Positions 1 to 14,200 of a stretch of 64,000 nucleotides of DNA are shown one piece after another; position 1 is the stretch's first letter, and each line of letters opens with the position of its first letter. The stretch is taken from contig OY855905.1 in NCBI GenBank assembly GCA_963693305.1, forward strand, positions 41,350,395 to 41,414,394, written 5' to 3'. The notes beneath the pieces were generated by a model. It made no database searches. It was given only the letters and a program-made list of their open reading frames with translations, and was not told the DNA's origin. The stretch is from Meandrina meandrites. Its lineage: Eukaryota > Cnidaria > Anthozoa > Scleractinia > Meandrinidae. The position numbers and the translations under genes were made by a program.

Positions 1-559
1 TCACAGCGGCGCTTCTGCGCGCGTCGAAGGCGCTTGCGAGCAGGGCTCCATACCTGAGAAAATTTGATAAACCCGTCCAGATGACAGATTTTGGTTATCA
101 CGTGCTTTTCCTTCCGTCGGTCCGTACGCAGTCAAACAAAGCACAAATTTCTTATCCCTAAAATCAAGTAAACAATTCAGAGCTAAACATAGGGCGTAAT
201 AAGTAAGCGTTTTTTGGCCTGGCTGAATCTAACAGGAATATTTACGTTCGCTTCAGACATTTTTGGCATACATTGCTAGCAAAAACCAAAGGAGTGCCGA
301 GAAAGTGTAAAAACTACACTTAAATTAAATTATTTAGCAACACGGATCAAAGTAAAGATAACGCCGTTATAGCAAGCAGCGCTTCGTAAATTTAAAACGA
401 CAAATAAAGCCCGCGCAAAACAGGTAAAGCTAAAGCTACTCACTACTACGGCGTATTGGCTTTTCGGCATAGCCGCCAAGCATAAAGACTCTCATTAAAT
501 TTAAAATAAATAGAGGAAACCAAACGTTGGAAACATTGTTCTGAAATACCAAATTTTTA
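1..559. other. No gene recognised
   Basis: No reading frame with family features and no splice-bounded exon was recognised on either strand. By comparison with gene B this stretch should lie in the intron before the first AMOP exon of gene A. It is probably occupied by the body of the retrotransposon whose 3' end follows. Confidence 0.5.
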
Positions 560-883
560 CATCAAAAAAGCCAGCTGTCAGTCCACGGATTTCTGGACCG
601 ATTTTACAAATTGATGGCGGATTACTTTTCGCCAACACATTCTGTCAAAAAGGTAATCCTATACAGCTGGCATCAGGATCGCGACTCAAACAACCGGATT
701 GCCCTCAACTACTGTATAATAATTGCTAAACACCATATTTTCTCTACAAATGCAAGCGTTGGCATCTTGGACTTTGAGGGCTTTCTTTCGCGCCTTAAAA
801 ACAAACTCGTCATTCTTCGCGTTTTAGCTGTGAAAAACAACCAGCTAAAACAATTTAAAGAAACGTGGGCAGCTTTGATTTAG
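560..883 (+). pseudogene. Non-LTR retrotransposon ORF2, C-terminal remnant
   Basis: A roughly 90-residue open stretch contains NNRIALNYCIIIAKHHIF followed by a Phe-rich helix and a final K-x-F-K-E-T-W. This is the layout of the region after the reverse transcriptase in several LINE clades (asparagine-rich segment, an I-I-A-K-x-x-I motif, then a closing F-x-x-x-W). No reverse transcriptase core is visible upstream, so this would be a 5'-truncated copy lying in an intron of gene A. The assignment rests on a short motif; the clade is unknown. Confidence 0.4.
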
Positions 884-1336
884 TAGTTAGTGTGTGTGTA
901 CGTGTTTCTTGTTAAAGTAAGTATTGTGCTGTCCACTGCGTATATTGTACATGTAATGTAAATTTAAATTAGGACAAAAAAATTGAAACCTATTATTATT
1001 TTTGATATTGCTAGTAACGTGTATTGTTAAGAACAGTCTTTCTTTTTTTAATTTAATTGCATTGTAACCTAATGTACTGTTATGTAAGTAATTGTATTGT
1101 AAGTAATGTATGTATATGTCCCGTATAAAGTAATGTAAGCAATTGTCCCGTAAATTTTAATTCAACAAAAAAAGCAGTGCAAAAAGCTATGATGCATTGT
1201 AATTAGTTTAGCCACAGTATAACTGTAAGTAGTGAATGCAAATCTAATAAAAAAAAGCCAGTAAAAAAATAGCAGCTTGGTGATATGCTTGATCTGAAAA
1301 ATTAACCTGCTTTTCTTCGTTACACTGTCGTCACAA
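884..1336. other. AT-rich intron DNA with GTAA/TGTA-rich tract
   Basis: Intron sequence upstream of the first visible AMOP exon. Around 1060-1160 there are loose repeats of ATTGTAAGTAATGTA type. No gene. The exon that precedes AMOP part 1 in gene B, only about 150 bp upstream there, has no counterpart here. Confidence 0.5.
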
Positions 1337-2292
1337 ATGAAGCCTCCCTCCTTCCTTGTCCGCAAACGTTTCTTCAAGCAATGGTAGACCGTGGACGATT
1401 CACGATGGATGAGTACTGCAATGCAGAAACGGAACACCTTTGTGCTATTTATCATTTTGGAACCTCACACTGCTTCAGGACAAACACTCCCAGGTAAATT
1501 GACAGTTGCTGTGTGGAATTCTTACATTAACATTCTAACATTTTAGTGTTAGGTAACCTGTTTGGGTAATGAAGAGAACAAATAATCCTCGCAGTTAAAA
1601 AAGAAAGGGCTCAGGGTCCAAACAACTTCGCCTTCCTGGAGAATTGCAACGTGGCAGCCGACAGAAAGAAGTTGCACCAAAACCTTATCAGTTTTCCCGC
1701 ACTTCATGACGTATTTGGTACGTCTGTCCCTTATAGCTAACTGTCAGTTAATTGCGGATCACGTTTCCAGAATGAATAGTGATAGCATGAAAAGTTATGC
1801 TATTTCTTTCTGACAAAATAACTTCATGAACGTTTCAAGCAGTACCGGCAGCATAACTCACAAAAAGGCGTTAATTGCTCTGTCTGTATCATTAAAAATT
1901 TAACTTTTACAGGGAGATACTTTTTAACACCTGTTAAGGAGCAAAACAAAGAAACACAAAAACTCCACCAGAAGGAGTATATACTCCTTATGGAGTTATG
2001 TTAGTGTGCTGCGTATGTTATGCTTAACGTACTTCTACGTCTACTGACCTCTACAGTGATCAAGGTGCTGGACAGCAATGCTGCTACAATGAGCAAGGAA
2101 ACTTAATGATTGGTCCGCTAAACGGAGGTTCTCTGGATCGATTTCATATTGAGGCGGGAACACCTGTCTTCTCTCATTTCTTTCATGACCTTGTACCTTA
2201 CTTGGATTGCTGTCTGCTCTCTGACAACTGTACAAAGTACTTTGAAAAAAGACCTTCAGATGACGGCTCTAATTACGAACCGCCAAGACCAG
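1337..2292 (+). CDS. Gene A AMOP domain exons (2 of 3)
   Basis: Exon 1337/1343-1493 encodes CPQTFLQAMVDRGRFTMDEY and ends with a Cys-x2-Tyr-His pattern. Exon 2057-2292 encodes GQQCCYNEQGNL, DLVPYLDCCLLSDNC and RPSDDGSNYEPPRP. The CC, CC and RPS-x-x-x-x-x-Y-x-P-P signatures are those of AMOP, an extracellular cysteine-rich domain found beside VWD in MUC4, SUSD2 and ISM proteins. The N-terminal AMOP exon, with a CKYWY-type motif in gene B, is not in the window. Confidence 0.82.
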
Positions 2293-5200
2293 GTAACGAG
2301 GCTGCGCGAATTAAAAAGTCTGCGGTACGTTGGCCGACCAGCCAGTATGCTGACTGCAGCCAACGGTCGGTCGGTCGGTCGGTCGGTCGGTCGGTCGGTC
2401 GGTCGGTCGGTCGGTCGGTCGGTCGGTCGGGCGGTCGGTCGGTCAGACAGTCAGTCGGTCGGTCAGTCAGTCAGTCGGTCAGTTAGTCAGTCGGTCAGTT
2501 AGTGAGGTGGTCAGTTAGTTGGTCAGTCAGCCGGTAGTAAGCCGGTAGGTCGGTCGGTTGGTCGGTCAGTTGTGTTTTCATAGCTATACCTGTGCATTAT
2601 CGTATTGCTTGTTATTTATAGCCACTGGTTTTGGCGATCCTCACATGATCACACTTGATGGAGTGGAATACACCTTTAATGGTTACGGCGAGTACCAAAT
2701 CCTCAATGTAGCTGGCCCTGACTTCGAACTCCAAGGAAGAATGCAGCCCCTGGTCAATGATGATGGCAGTAATACTCGTGCTACAGTTTATAAAGCGTTT
2801 GCAATGAAGGACAACGAGTCGGATGTTGTGCAGGTAAACTACTCATTTATTTGTTTGAGAAACTCCTAACAAGAATAAAAACCTGGAATAATTTTTCCAA
2901 AGAAATTTAAAGAAAGCGAATTCAAGTGAAAATAATCAGAAACGATTAAGAAATAATAGAGATCTTACTGGGATACGGAAGTTAACAAACATTGTCAGAA
3001 CCAGTTACTTTCAAATTTCGATTGGAGCACTAATTTGAGAACACCGGCGCTGTCTTTTATGTATCTCAGGCAAAAACAAAATCATTTGGTATGTTTTCAT
3101 TCACCAAAACGTTTAACAGCATAACGTTTTATCCTTAAATTTTGTTATAGTTATAATTAATTGATAACAGGTCTTCATAACTGAAGTGTACTCCACTCAG
3201 TCCTCTTGCCATTATTGACCCACTCCTCTCGATTCATTTTATAAATTAATCTGTTAATAGCGATTTGGAATACCTTTGTTAATGGTTGAATTCAAGATCA
3301 GGAGATTTTGCGATCGTGCCGTAGTGTTTCGTTTTTGAGTAAAACAATTATTTCTTGCGGTGCTTCTCTTCACTGCGTCACTGGTAACTAATGGTTCGGA
3401 GGGAAACCATACACCATCCTAGCGATTGAGAATTATAGCTAGAACTAATACTATAAACCTAGGAGACAGCTTTATTTTCCAGAATTATAATACAAATTTA
3501 AGCAAGTATAAATTAATGTTGAAGGTCAAATTGATTTTTAGGTTAAATTTGTTTCCAACCTTGGTTAATCATTCTGTTTTAATCTGAAGATGACACTCTG
3601 TCAATCACTTAAAGCTCATAAAGTAATTTGAATTTATCTATTGGGGTTCTTTTTTATGTATTCGATTTTTTTTTGTCAATATAAGAGTGCTATCTTCTAT
3701 TCAGATTAACCTTGGTTGCAAGCAATTTAATCGGAAAACCAATTTGATCTACAATATAAATACTTCCTGGTATAGACCCAATGCAAACATGGCCGCCGTT
3801 ACTTTTTGGTCCTTAGAAGATTGCCAACATGCAGAATCGAATTACTTTGCCTTAAAGATCAAGTCAAAGTGAATCAGTTTATAAAGTTTAAGAGCTTTAT
3901 TCCTAAGTTATGGAAAGTTACTGATACGTTTATATTGATTATCAAAAACGTGAATAGGAGGCAAGGCAGGCCCCTCTGGCCTCTTCATACAAATATTTTA
4001 AATTGAAATCAGTCACAGCTTTGCAGCCTTTAAACCAAAATCACTGAAATGTCTAAGGGTAGCATATTATTCCACTTATTTTCAAGTGTCACCGTCAGTG
4101 CTTTAAGAAACTTTGACCAGACATCTGAAGACACTGAGAGCCATTTTTGCATAAGGTCTATGATAGTATCTGAGGCTGTACGTTAACAGACAGCATAATT
4201 ATTTTCTATCAGGTCCACATCAATGGTCGCAGGGAATTAGAAGTCTTGGTAAATGGAAACCTGATAGAATTTGATGAGCAATCCATGATGGATTTTAGCG
4301 GTGTTATCGTTTTAAAACAAAATAAATCTAAATACTCCGCAATATTTAATTCTGGAATATCAGTCACAATTGAGAAAGCCGAGGACATTTTACAGATGCT
4401 GATGCTGGTACCACCGTTGTTTAAGGGTAAGTATATTAGCGTCAGTGTTCTGTAATAGATTTCCTTTCAATGAAAAATATACGCTACTTCAAGGTTTCGA
4501 AAATGCTAATCTGCGGATTCATATTCACGTTCAATTGCCCATACAAAGCTGCGAAGTTTCAAATCACTTTGTTGCGTAAAAACCCCTCTATACAGTCGCT
4601 AAAAGCTTATGCCAACCCTGGTTGACATAAGAATGGTTCCCTATTTCGGCGAATTTAAAAATTGCTAGACGCCATTGGCTTATAAGAGAGCAAAAATGTG
4701 ATATCTAAGCTTCTTTTTGCAGAGGAGTTTGTAAACTCGCTTCTGTCTTGGCATAATAGAGTATATCAAGTTTGTGTTGCCCGTGAGTTAACTCCTGAAG
4801 TTCTTTATCGGCGGAGAAAACTTGGACACAAAATTGCAGGTTTTGGCGCTTCCGAAGAACTTCGGAGTCGGCAATGTTTGCAACAGCCTGCTCTTATTAA
4901 AAGCTGCGAATCTAGTTATGATAATTCGCTACGTTTCAGCGCACGGGACACAAAGCTGAGAACAATAACGTGTGATTACTTATACAAAAACTTTAAGAAG
5001 TGTATTCTCATGAATATTTTGTTTGTTGTCGGCTTCAGTCGTCGCACTTCGTGCATACTCTTTAAATAAATACATGCATTATGACAGCAAGGGTCCTGCG
5101 CGACCTCACTTCGACCGGAGCATAGTGCTTCCCTGAGTCCTCATATTCTTGTTGAATAGTCCTCCTCCATAACTTCATAGCTATGCCCTTCCTATTACCC

Positions 5201-8200
5201 CTTTGAAGGTTCCACTCAAGGGACAGGCAGCTGACACAAGTGGCTGGCTTCCCCACAATGTGCCGCCTATGGTAGTGATAACGCTGCCGAAGCATGTGAA
5301 GGTTGTTTCTAGCTCCAGGACATTTTTTGCACAAGTGATGTTGCCCTGGCCGCCTGCCCTGACTAGCAGTGCCTCGTGCGTGTATGGCTTGTGGGTGATC
5401 TTCTGGCTCAGCAAAACCATATCATCAACAAAGTCTAAGTTTTCCAGCTTCTGCAGAAGGGTAAATTGAATCGCGGTCTTGTTGTTCCCAAAAGCGCAAC
5501 AAGGAAGAGAAGGCGGCTTAGCAAGCACCCATGGGGACCTCAGTGCTCATGCTGAAGAGATCAGCCATTTCACCTTCATGTAAAACTATTGCTTGAAAGC
5601 CAACGTAAAAATACCCGGATCATCTTCACAATCTTCTCAGGGAACCCCATTGTGCCGCAAGATCTTCCAGGGCACATGCTGACCTACAGAGTCAAAAGCC
5701 TTCTTGAAGTCTACAAAAAAACATACATAACCCAGCGTTACACTCTAGGGTCTGCTCGACGATGATTTTCAGTGTAGCTATCTGGTCGCAGCAGGATATC
5801 TCCTTACGAAATCCTGCCCTCAAGAGCATCCTGTCTAGAATGATCTTACACAGAACTTTGCTCGCAACCGTGTCTTAAAGCTATTACAATCGCACAAATC
5901 TCCCTTAAAGCTTCGTGGGAAGTTTAACCAGTAGGCCCAGCTTCCAGTCCTTAGTCATGTCCTCAGTCCACATCTTATTCAGAAGGCAATGTAGGATCCT
6001 TGCAGAAACCAGTCCTCCTTCCATCGTGGCTTCCGGGGGGATGTTGCCACACCCAGGGGCCTTCCCATTCTTCAGGGATTTCAAGGATCTTTTGACTTCT
6101 GCCATGGTGGATTGTCATGTTCCGGTGGCTAATGGTGGCTCTTTTTGTTAAATCTGGCGGGTCTCTGGTGTAGGCATGTTCAGGACTTCTTGAAAGTGTT
6201 TCTTCCAACAGTTAAGCTGGTCGTCTGTCCTGGTCAGGATCACCGTGTTCTCATCCATGGTTTGCTTTGGACACTCTTTCGCCTACTATCATAAACTCTC
6301 TTCATACCCCTTTGTTTTCCTGCTTCCTCCGACTCTCGTGCTATTTTTTAAATTCTTCTCCTCTTATTTCTCCTGCAGTTTCTCTTTACTTCAAGGTTTT
6401 TCTTCTTGTACATGTTAACCGCTGCCAACTTCGGCGTTCTCGTCTTAATAGCTTTCAGCGTGCGTCTCACGTCGACAAGTTTACAGGTGTCCTCAATCAT
6501 CCACGCCTTTCCCAGGACTTCCTCTCGGGTGGATGAGTACATTTCCTTGATCTTGCTCCAGTCGTGCTGCATATCGAGATCTGTCTCCTCTCCTCCGGTC
6601 CATTGTAGTGAGAATTGTGTCTGTTGGCCAGTGCAATGAAGAACTTCTCCCTTACACTTTGATCTTTACACCTGTATGAGCAGTATTCAGCAGCTTCATC
6701 TTGATGGCAGCATCTGCACTATGCTTCACTCCCAGATTAGCGTCCTGTGACGAGTTGCTCCACGTTTTGGTTGATAGCCACATGATCAACCTGGTTCTCA
6801 GTGATCCCATCAGCGAATCTCCATGCAAATTGATAAGATTTCTTTTGTGGGAGGAATATACCCCCAATAGCGAGCTCATTTGACTCACAGAAATAAAAAA
6901 AAATTCACCATTCTCGATCATTGGCGACTTCTTTGCCATGCGTACCCATTGACGCTAACAGGTTCTTCTCGTCTTGTCCCACGTTCGCATTTAGGTAACC
7001 GATAGAGTAACCCTATTCTTGCTGAAGGTGGTTTGAAGCTGGTAAAGAAGTCCTCCTTCTCTTCCTCCTCACTCTCATTCGTTAATGAATAGACTCGGAT
7101 GAGTGTTTAGGCACTTAGATAGGAACCTAGAACCTATTAGACATTCGGCGCATTCAATACAGCCGCCCAAAATTTGGAACAATCGTCCGTGTAAAAATAA
7201 GTCACCTTGACATTTATCAAGTTTTAGCTACCAATCCTAACCCGCTCAGAGGTTGGCTCCCATTCTTTCTGGCTTCCTTTGACTGGATCAGTGCGACACC
7301 CTACCCGTGTCGCTCATCATCACCTGCCAGAGCAGAGGCACCTTACTTCGAGGAGATGGGAGATCCCTGAGCGCTCCGACTTCTGTAAGGGTTGAGACCA
7401 ATTGCCAGAATTAAAATAGATTATAATTAATCAGCTTGTTCTCCGGTTTCATCAGCGTGTTCTCTTGTTTAGGTCTTGTTTCCCATTTCGTCTGGAAATT
7501 TTCCAAGATTTCAGGCACCAGTGCAACTTGGCGTCAACGACGCGTCGCCTTTTTACAACAATCACACGAATCTAATCAGCCATGTCTCTTCCTTAGCATA
7601 AGTGCCATGCAGTTATGGATCCCGTTATTGCGCTGCAAAAGTAACCTTTAACGTAAATTTAATTAACTGCTTTGCATTTCATTTAGCAGAACCGACTTCC
7701 TTACAACAGCTCTTGTCTGTCCTTTAGATTAGAAAGGACGTGTTCTACTTATTTGTTATATAATATTAGACATTCGGCGCATTCAATACAGCCGCCCAAA
7801 ATTTGAAGCAATCGTCCGTGTCTGCTCTTGTCTGTCCTTTAGATTAGAAAGGACGTGTTCTACTTATTTGTTATATAATATTAGACATTCGGCGCATTCA
7901 ATACAGCCGCCCAAAATTTGAAGCAATCGTCCGTGTAAAAATAAGTCACCTTGACACTTATCAAGTTTTAGGCGCGCAAATTTTGACGAGACAACTCTAC
8001 CAAAATATTGAAATACGGTAAGGATAGGTAAGGAATAAAATTCTTAACAGACAATCACCGACCTACCTAACTTCTCATCAGCTACTGTTTCTCTTCGCTT
8101 CTCTGGTCGCTTATTCTTACAAGTACCAGACGTCACAACAGCCACCTATGGTCAAAGAAGTTTCTCTTTCTACGCCCCGAAACATTGGAACAGTGTACCT

Positions 8201-11200
8201 CTATCTGTTAATCAGTCAGAAACCATATTTTTAAAAAGAACTCTATTTTCATATGCTAGTTAGTTACGAACTTTTAAGTTAGTCAGATTTTTAAATCAGA
8301 TTGATATTTAATTATTTTAAATCAACGACTCAAAAGCCTATTTTTAATTATTGTTAGCGCGTTGCCAATTTTAAATGCGCAAATAAGGACCTTTTGTTAT
8401 GATATTACTTCCGTCTTATATTTTATTTGCTTTGCTTTTAAGGCGCTCTTTGTGGGGAACGTCTTTCACATCCAAAGCTTGTTAAACGGAAGATCATTCT
8501 TTTACTGGTTAATGCTTCATCACGATTTATTCTTTATTTCAGGGAACACTAGCGGCCTATTAGGATTTTGGGACAAGGATAAAGAAAAGGAATTCCTGCT
8601 TCCCAACAGAACTTTCCTGGACACCAATTCGAGCCATACCACAATTCACTACGGCTTTGGACAGTTGTGTAAGCATTACGATTGTACAATGACAAAGGAC
8701 GTCCATTTACAATTGCCCCTCATTAAGATAATTATGAGTAAAATACAAAAAAAAAAACAATTCTTACACCTATTATTCTTTGATACAGCAGAGAGCGAAA
8801 CTAACGAATATAGTTACCTTTTAGGTCTCAGTTTTACGTAAAGTAAAAAAACCCTACAGTGATCGTCACAGCGTAATTGCGGTTGTTTTTTCTACCGCGA
8901 TAAGCGCGTTTGTATAAATTGTCCTATTTTGTTTTCTCAGTTTCTATCCCAACAACTGTTAAAAAATATAGCAATTGTTCATTTCTCGTACATTCTTTCA
9001 GGATCTTTTAGGCGGGACATTATCACACAATATGGCAGTCGCCAAAAGGGTCTTTTTGCTTACTAAATATCTCATAATTTCAGGGGTAACAACCTCAAGT
9101 AACACCATATTCACCTACGATGAAGGCAAGAGCCACTCATCTTATTTCGACATAGGATATGTATCAATATTTCTGGATCAGGACAACTTAGTGTTTGATA
9201 ACGCAACCCTTGGCCAGCAGGCTCGCGACGTTTGTGGTGATAACAAGCAGTGTCTGTTCGATATTTATATTACTGGAAAGGTTCGCACCGGTGAAGCTAC
9301 TAAGCAGGCGATGGAATCGTTTGGCGCACTTATCAATGTAACGGAGAAGCCAGGTTAGAGAAAAAGCGTTGACCAAACGTGAGGTAAAGACGCCGGGATA
9401 TTGGCCAAGTTCTTTTCCTGTGTGTTTGTGGACCGAGACGAAGGCGAGGCCCATAAACGCGTAAGAAAAAACGGGGCCATTATCTCGCCATTATCTCGAC
9501 AAGGTTGGTCAATAAGGGATTTTTTATATGGCAACAACGGCGGCAACAACAACAACAAATTTGCGGGAAAATCGCAAACAATCCCGAGCGCGCAAGATGG
9601 GCCTATGTTGCCCGCTCGGGATTGTTTGCGATTTTCCCGCAAATTTGTCATTGGTAGCCAATGACAACGCTGAGACTTACCTCATCTTCCCGGTCGCGAG
9701 GGCATCCATATAATAAATGTTAAATAACAAAAAGACTGAAAACGGAAGAAAGACCGCTGATGACCTTAAAACGATGCTTTACAAATGTGACCTGGAAAGC
9801 GAAAACCCACCAATAACACTTTACTGTTTAACGGAAAAACCGTTTATAACCGTTTCATACCGTTTAACGGATCATGTAAAGCGTTTAAACGTTTTTCTCA
9901 TCCGTTTACAAAAATCTCGTATCCGTTTAACGGTTTGACCAAACCGTTTAAGCCAATTAAAGAACCTGATAACAACACCGAGTACGCGTCTCAAGTTTGG
10001 AAACTAACTACATGGAGAATATTATCTAGTATAGCGGATCCATCGCTTGGAACATCTTGTGACCTTCTGCGGTCAGAAGAGCCTATGCCAAAATGGCTAA
10101 GAACTACCAAGCACTCAGAAACCTCATTTTATCGCCTGAGTAGCCCCAAATCAGTACACACAATGAGAGTGATGCCTTTTATTAAGTAATAATTAGTAGA
10201 AGTATCAATTATTATAGTATTAGTATCAATACGATACATAACATAAAATGAATTTATGTTTTGTTATCGTAAGGCACTAACAAAGCATTGCAAGACGGCC
10301 CCTGGTAGCCGTAAAAGCTTTAGTTTTTGTATAGGTAGTCGCATGGGGCCGAAGTATTAATATCACGCGCGCTCTGAGAAGTTTCAGAAATTGCCCGAGT
10401 CGAACAGCAACGAGGGCAATTGCAATTTCTGCAACTTAAGTTTAACCCTCAATTTTACGACGAATCGTGCAAAATACTTGTTTATGACATAGAGGACAAA
10501 ATTTTTGGGAATTATTCAAGGTGCGAAGCTAAATTTAGCCTACTGTATCCTTTCCTGAAATCACACCGGAAAACGACAAGATGGAGCAGATGGCGCTCAG
10601 AACAGGATAATCGAAGGATAACTGAAGTGTTGACCGTTGAGCTTATGTAAGTTAAGATCTTTATGTAAGCCGAAAATAAAAGAACAAACAAGCATACACT
10701 CAATGAAGCAAGTAAAACAACGTACTTTTACCTGTTTTAAAGTTTGAAAGCTTTCCGCTGCAAGCTTTGTACATGTCTATCCTCAGACATCAATAATCAG
10801 CACACGACGAGTCCAAACAAACTTGTAAAGGCATTTTTTCCTTTTAAATATATCTGTCCATCTTCTTTGTCTGAACGAACTCTGTGCTCTTTGCTCTAGG
10901 TTTCGTTTGGTGAAGCCTCATTTGACAGAAGTGAAACGAAGAAGTTAGTTGGCCGCCATGAGTGAATTTCGTTCCAGGCTTTCAAGTGCCTAGCTGATGC
11001 TAGTTTTTTTTGTTTTAAATGGAAATAATTTCCTGTTTAATGAGATTCAGCGTTTCGTATTTCAATCAGAACTCGGTAATTTTGCCCTCTATCTTATAAA
11101 CCGAGTAAAGACGTCCTATTGTTGTTATCCCATAACTTACAGGATCCCACGGTTTTCAGAATTATCTAATTGAATACTCATGAGAAAAAATACAGCGACT

Positions 11201-14200
11201 TATTATTTTTATTTTCTGTACAGGATGTATTCCAGTACAAAGCACGCTTAACGATGGTACTGTGCTGAGAAACGACACACAAGATGGCGGAATAATCTAC
11301 AGCTTCCACTGTAACCCAGGCTTCCTGTTGAACGGCTCGTCTGTTATATCCTGTTTACACGGAGAGTGGAATGGGTCTAAGCCGAGCTGTCAGTCAGGTA
11401 TTAAATGAATTCGTTTTATGATTTTTCATAGTAGCGATATGACTCGCCGCATCGAAAAGCATCGCCGTTAAAATTAAGAGGGTCACAATGAGCAGGGTGG
11501 GGGAGGGTTGCTCTGACGATTGACTGTTACATTTTAGGGCTTTTGACGAATGGCGGTTATCGGAACAAATTTCCTTCTGCGAATTGAAGTTAATATTAAA
11601 TTTTGTGTTTTTTACTATTTCCTTTTGTGCTCTGGGGGTAGTGTTGATCTTTCGGAGATGAAATCAAGTGAAGTTTTTACAACCTACTCCAATAATTCTA
11701 GTAATGATTTTTATCAACGCAGTAGCAGATTAATGAAATATTAATACAAAAAACGGAAATGCTTTCAGTTGGAAAGAGTATATTTGGGAGCATGAAGACT
11801 AGATAATTACCAGTTAAAACGATTCTCTGAGAGCCAAAAACAGGAGATAAACTGCTGAGATCATGAGATCTGAAGGGCCTTAAAATCATTTTGACGGATA
11901 ATAATTTATTTATTTATCTATTTATTTACAACAACTTCATGCAATGACTATATTTTTGAAGGTTAACGGTAACAATTTAATTGCCCCTTTTTGACGGTTG
12001 ACAATTAAAGGACCCTAGTCAACCTCCGCCATTTTATAAAATTGTATGGTAAGGGAAATCTCGTTACATCGCGGCAAAAAGTGTACTGGAAGTCTGTTTA
12101 ATTTTGTACAGCAGTTTCATAGTGATGCCATTCGTTTAGACACGTCCCGCATTCAATAAAATACAGAAACTCTTGCATGGAAACAAAAACAAAAGCGTGG
12201 CTACCAAGCTTCCTTTAACCCCACTGAAACCTTCAAACAAAAGACGGCATTTGCAAGTTAAACTTCTATCATTCCTTTGTCTCTACAAAATGTGAGCTCA
12301 ATCGCAGTCAAAACAACCGACATATAAGCGTTTCGAAAGAGATGTACAAAAAGCAACATGTTGCCTTATTCATGGCGGGTGTTCCTCCCGGGACCTCGAT
12401 AACCAAAGAAGTAAAATGATAATTATTGAATGTGTTCCTTAATAATCAAGAGAAAATTATGAAGCAAACAATTTGATATTGTCCTTACAGGGTGTCTTTC
12501 AATAGAAACAACACTTAGCAATGGTACCGTACTAAGAAACAACACACAGAATGGCGGAATAATCTACAGATTCCACTGTAACCCAGGCTTCCTGTTGAAC
12601 GGCTCGTCTGTTTTATCCTGTTTACACGGAGAGTGGAATGGGTCCAAACCGAGCTGCAAGTCAGGTATTAAATTAATTCGTTTTTATGAAGAGATATTTA
12701 TAACAAGCGAATCTTATTGATTAATATAGATACCATAACCAAATAATGATTTTAAATTTGTTCCGTTAGAGTGAGTGCCAGGAAAAACCAAGCAAAATCT
12801 TCATTTTGTGACGGAAGTTGAAGAATCGATTTCTTTCAGTTTTGGTAGTATGTACTAAGAAACTTAATTACATTGTTTTTATAAAAAGCCCTCTTATTTA
12901 GACAAAAATAAGAAAAATGGTTTGCGCGGTCGAAGTCACAAATATGAAAAACTTTAAACCCGAAATTAGCTAGTATAAACATTCCTGGTGTTCCCTTACA
13001 AAAGCGCACAGTGAAGTTTGGGCTCTCTTTTATCAACAGAAAACTCTTTTCTTTGACTTTTTTAGATGATAATTTCAGAGGTTTAGCGAGACTACTTTTG
13101 AGAATAAGGAAAGCAAGATTATACTTTTTTCAACGTGAAAGATGGAATATTCATAATATCACGAGCGTGGGATAAATAAAAAGAAAATTTGAGTAGAACC
13201 CATGACCTCCCGAACACCAGGCGGACGCTCACCCAATGACCTACAAGAACTCACGGTACGGTAAGAAAAGCCATTTTACTAGGCTCATATGTGACACGCG
13301 TCCTGCATACTACTAGGATCAGCAGTGTCGATAGCGTCCTGTATGGTGAAAATAAAGGAAAAATGGTAGATTTTAAGCTCGGTAATGAAATATGCCAAGC
13401 TTAAAATGCGCCATCTTTCACATTGTCCTTACAGGATGTCTCCCAATAGAAAGAACACTAAGCAATGGTACCGTGCTGAGAAACCACACAGAAAAAAAAG
13501 GAATAATCTACAGATTCCACTGCAATCCAGGCTTCCTGTTGAACGGCTCGTCTGTTATATCCTGCTTATACGGAGAGTGGAATGGATCTAAACCGAGCTG
13601 CCACTCAGGTAAAACATGCCAATATTAACCAAACGAAATGAAGGCATAGGTTCTTAAATAATCAAGAAAGTCAAATATGAATCATTAACTGTTTTTTGCC
13701 TAATGATTAAGAAAAGCTCTTATTGAGCAATCAATTTTTATATGTTCTTTACAGGATGCATTCCAATAGAAAACACACTTACCAATGGTACCGTCTTGAG
13801 AAATGACACACAAGATGGCAGAATAATCTACAGATTCCACTGTAACCCAGGCTTCCTGTTGAACGGCTCGTCTGTTATATCCTGTCTCTACGGAGAGTGG
13901 AATGGATCTAAACCGATTTGCCAGCCAGGTAATTCATACTTGTTATAAGCACATATATTGAGTAAACGCGTTCTTTTGATAATAAAATAATAATAATTAA
14001 TAAATCCGTTAGTAAATAATCAATAGAGATTAACAGAACAACCAATGTGACATTTTACGTACAGGATGTATTCCAATGGAAAGAACACTTAGCAATGGTA
14101 CCGTGCTGGGGAACGACACAGTAGATGGCGGAATAATCTACAAATACCACTGTGACCCAGGCTTCCTGTTGAACGGCTCGTCTGTCATATCTTGCTTTCA

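Noticed and set aside
4698..5069. 123-codon plus-strand frame in a gene A intron
   Set aside because: No domain, no splice borders matching the family; likely chance or repeat-derived.
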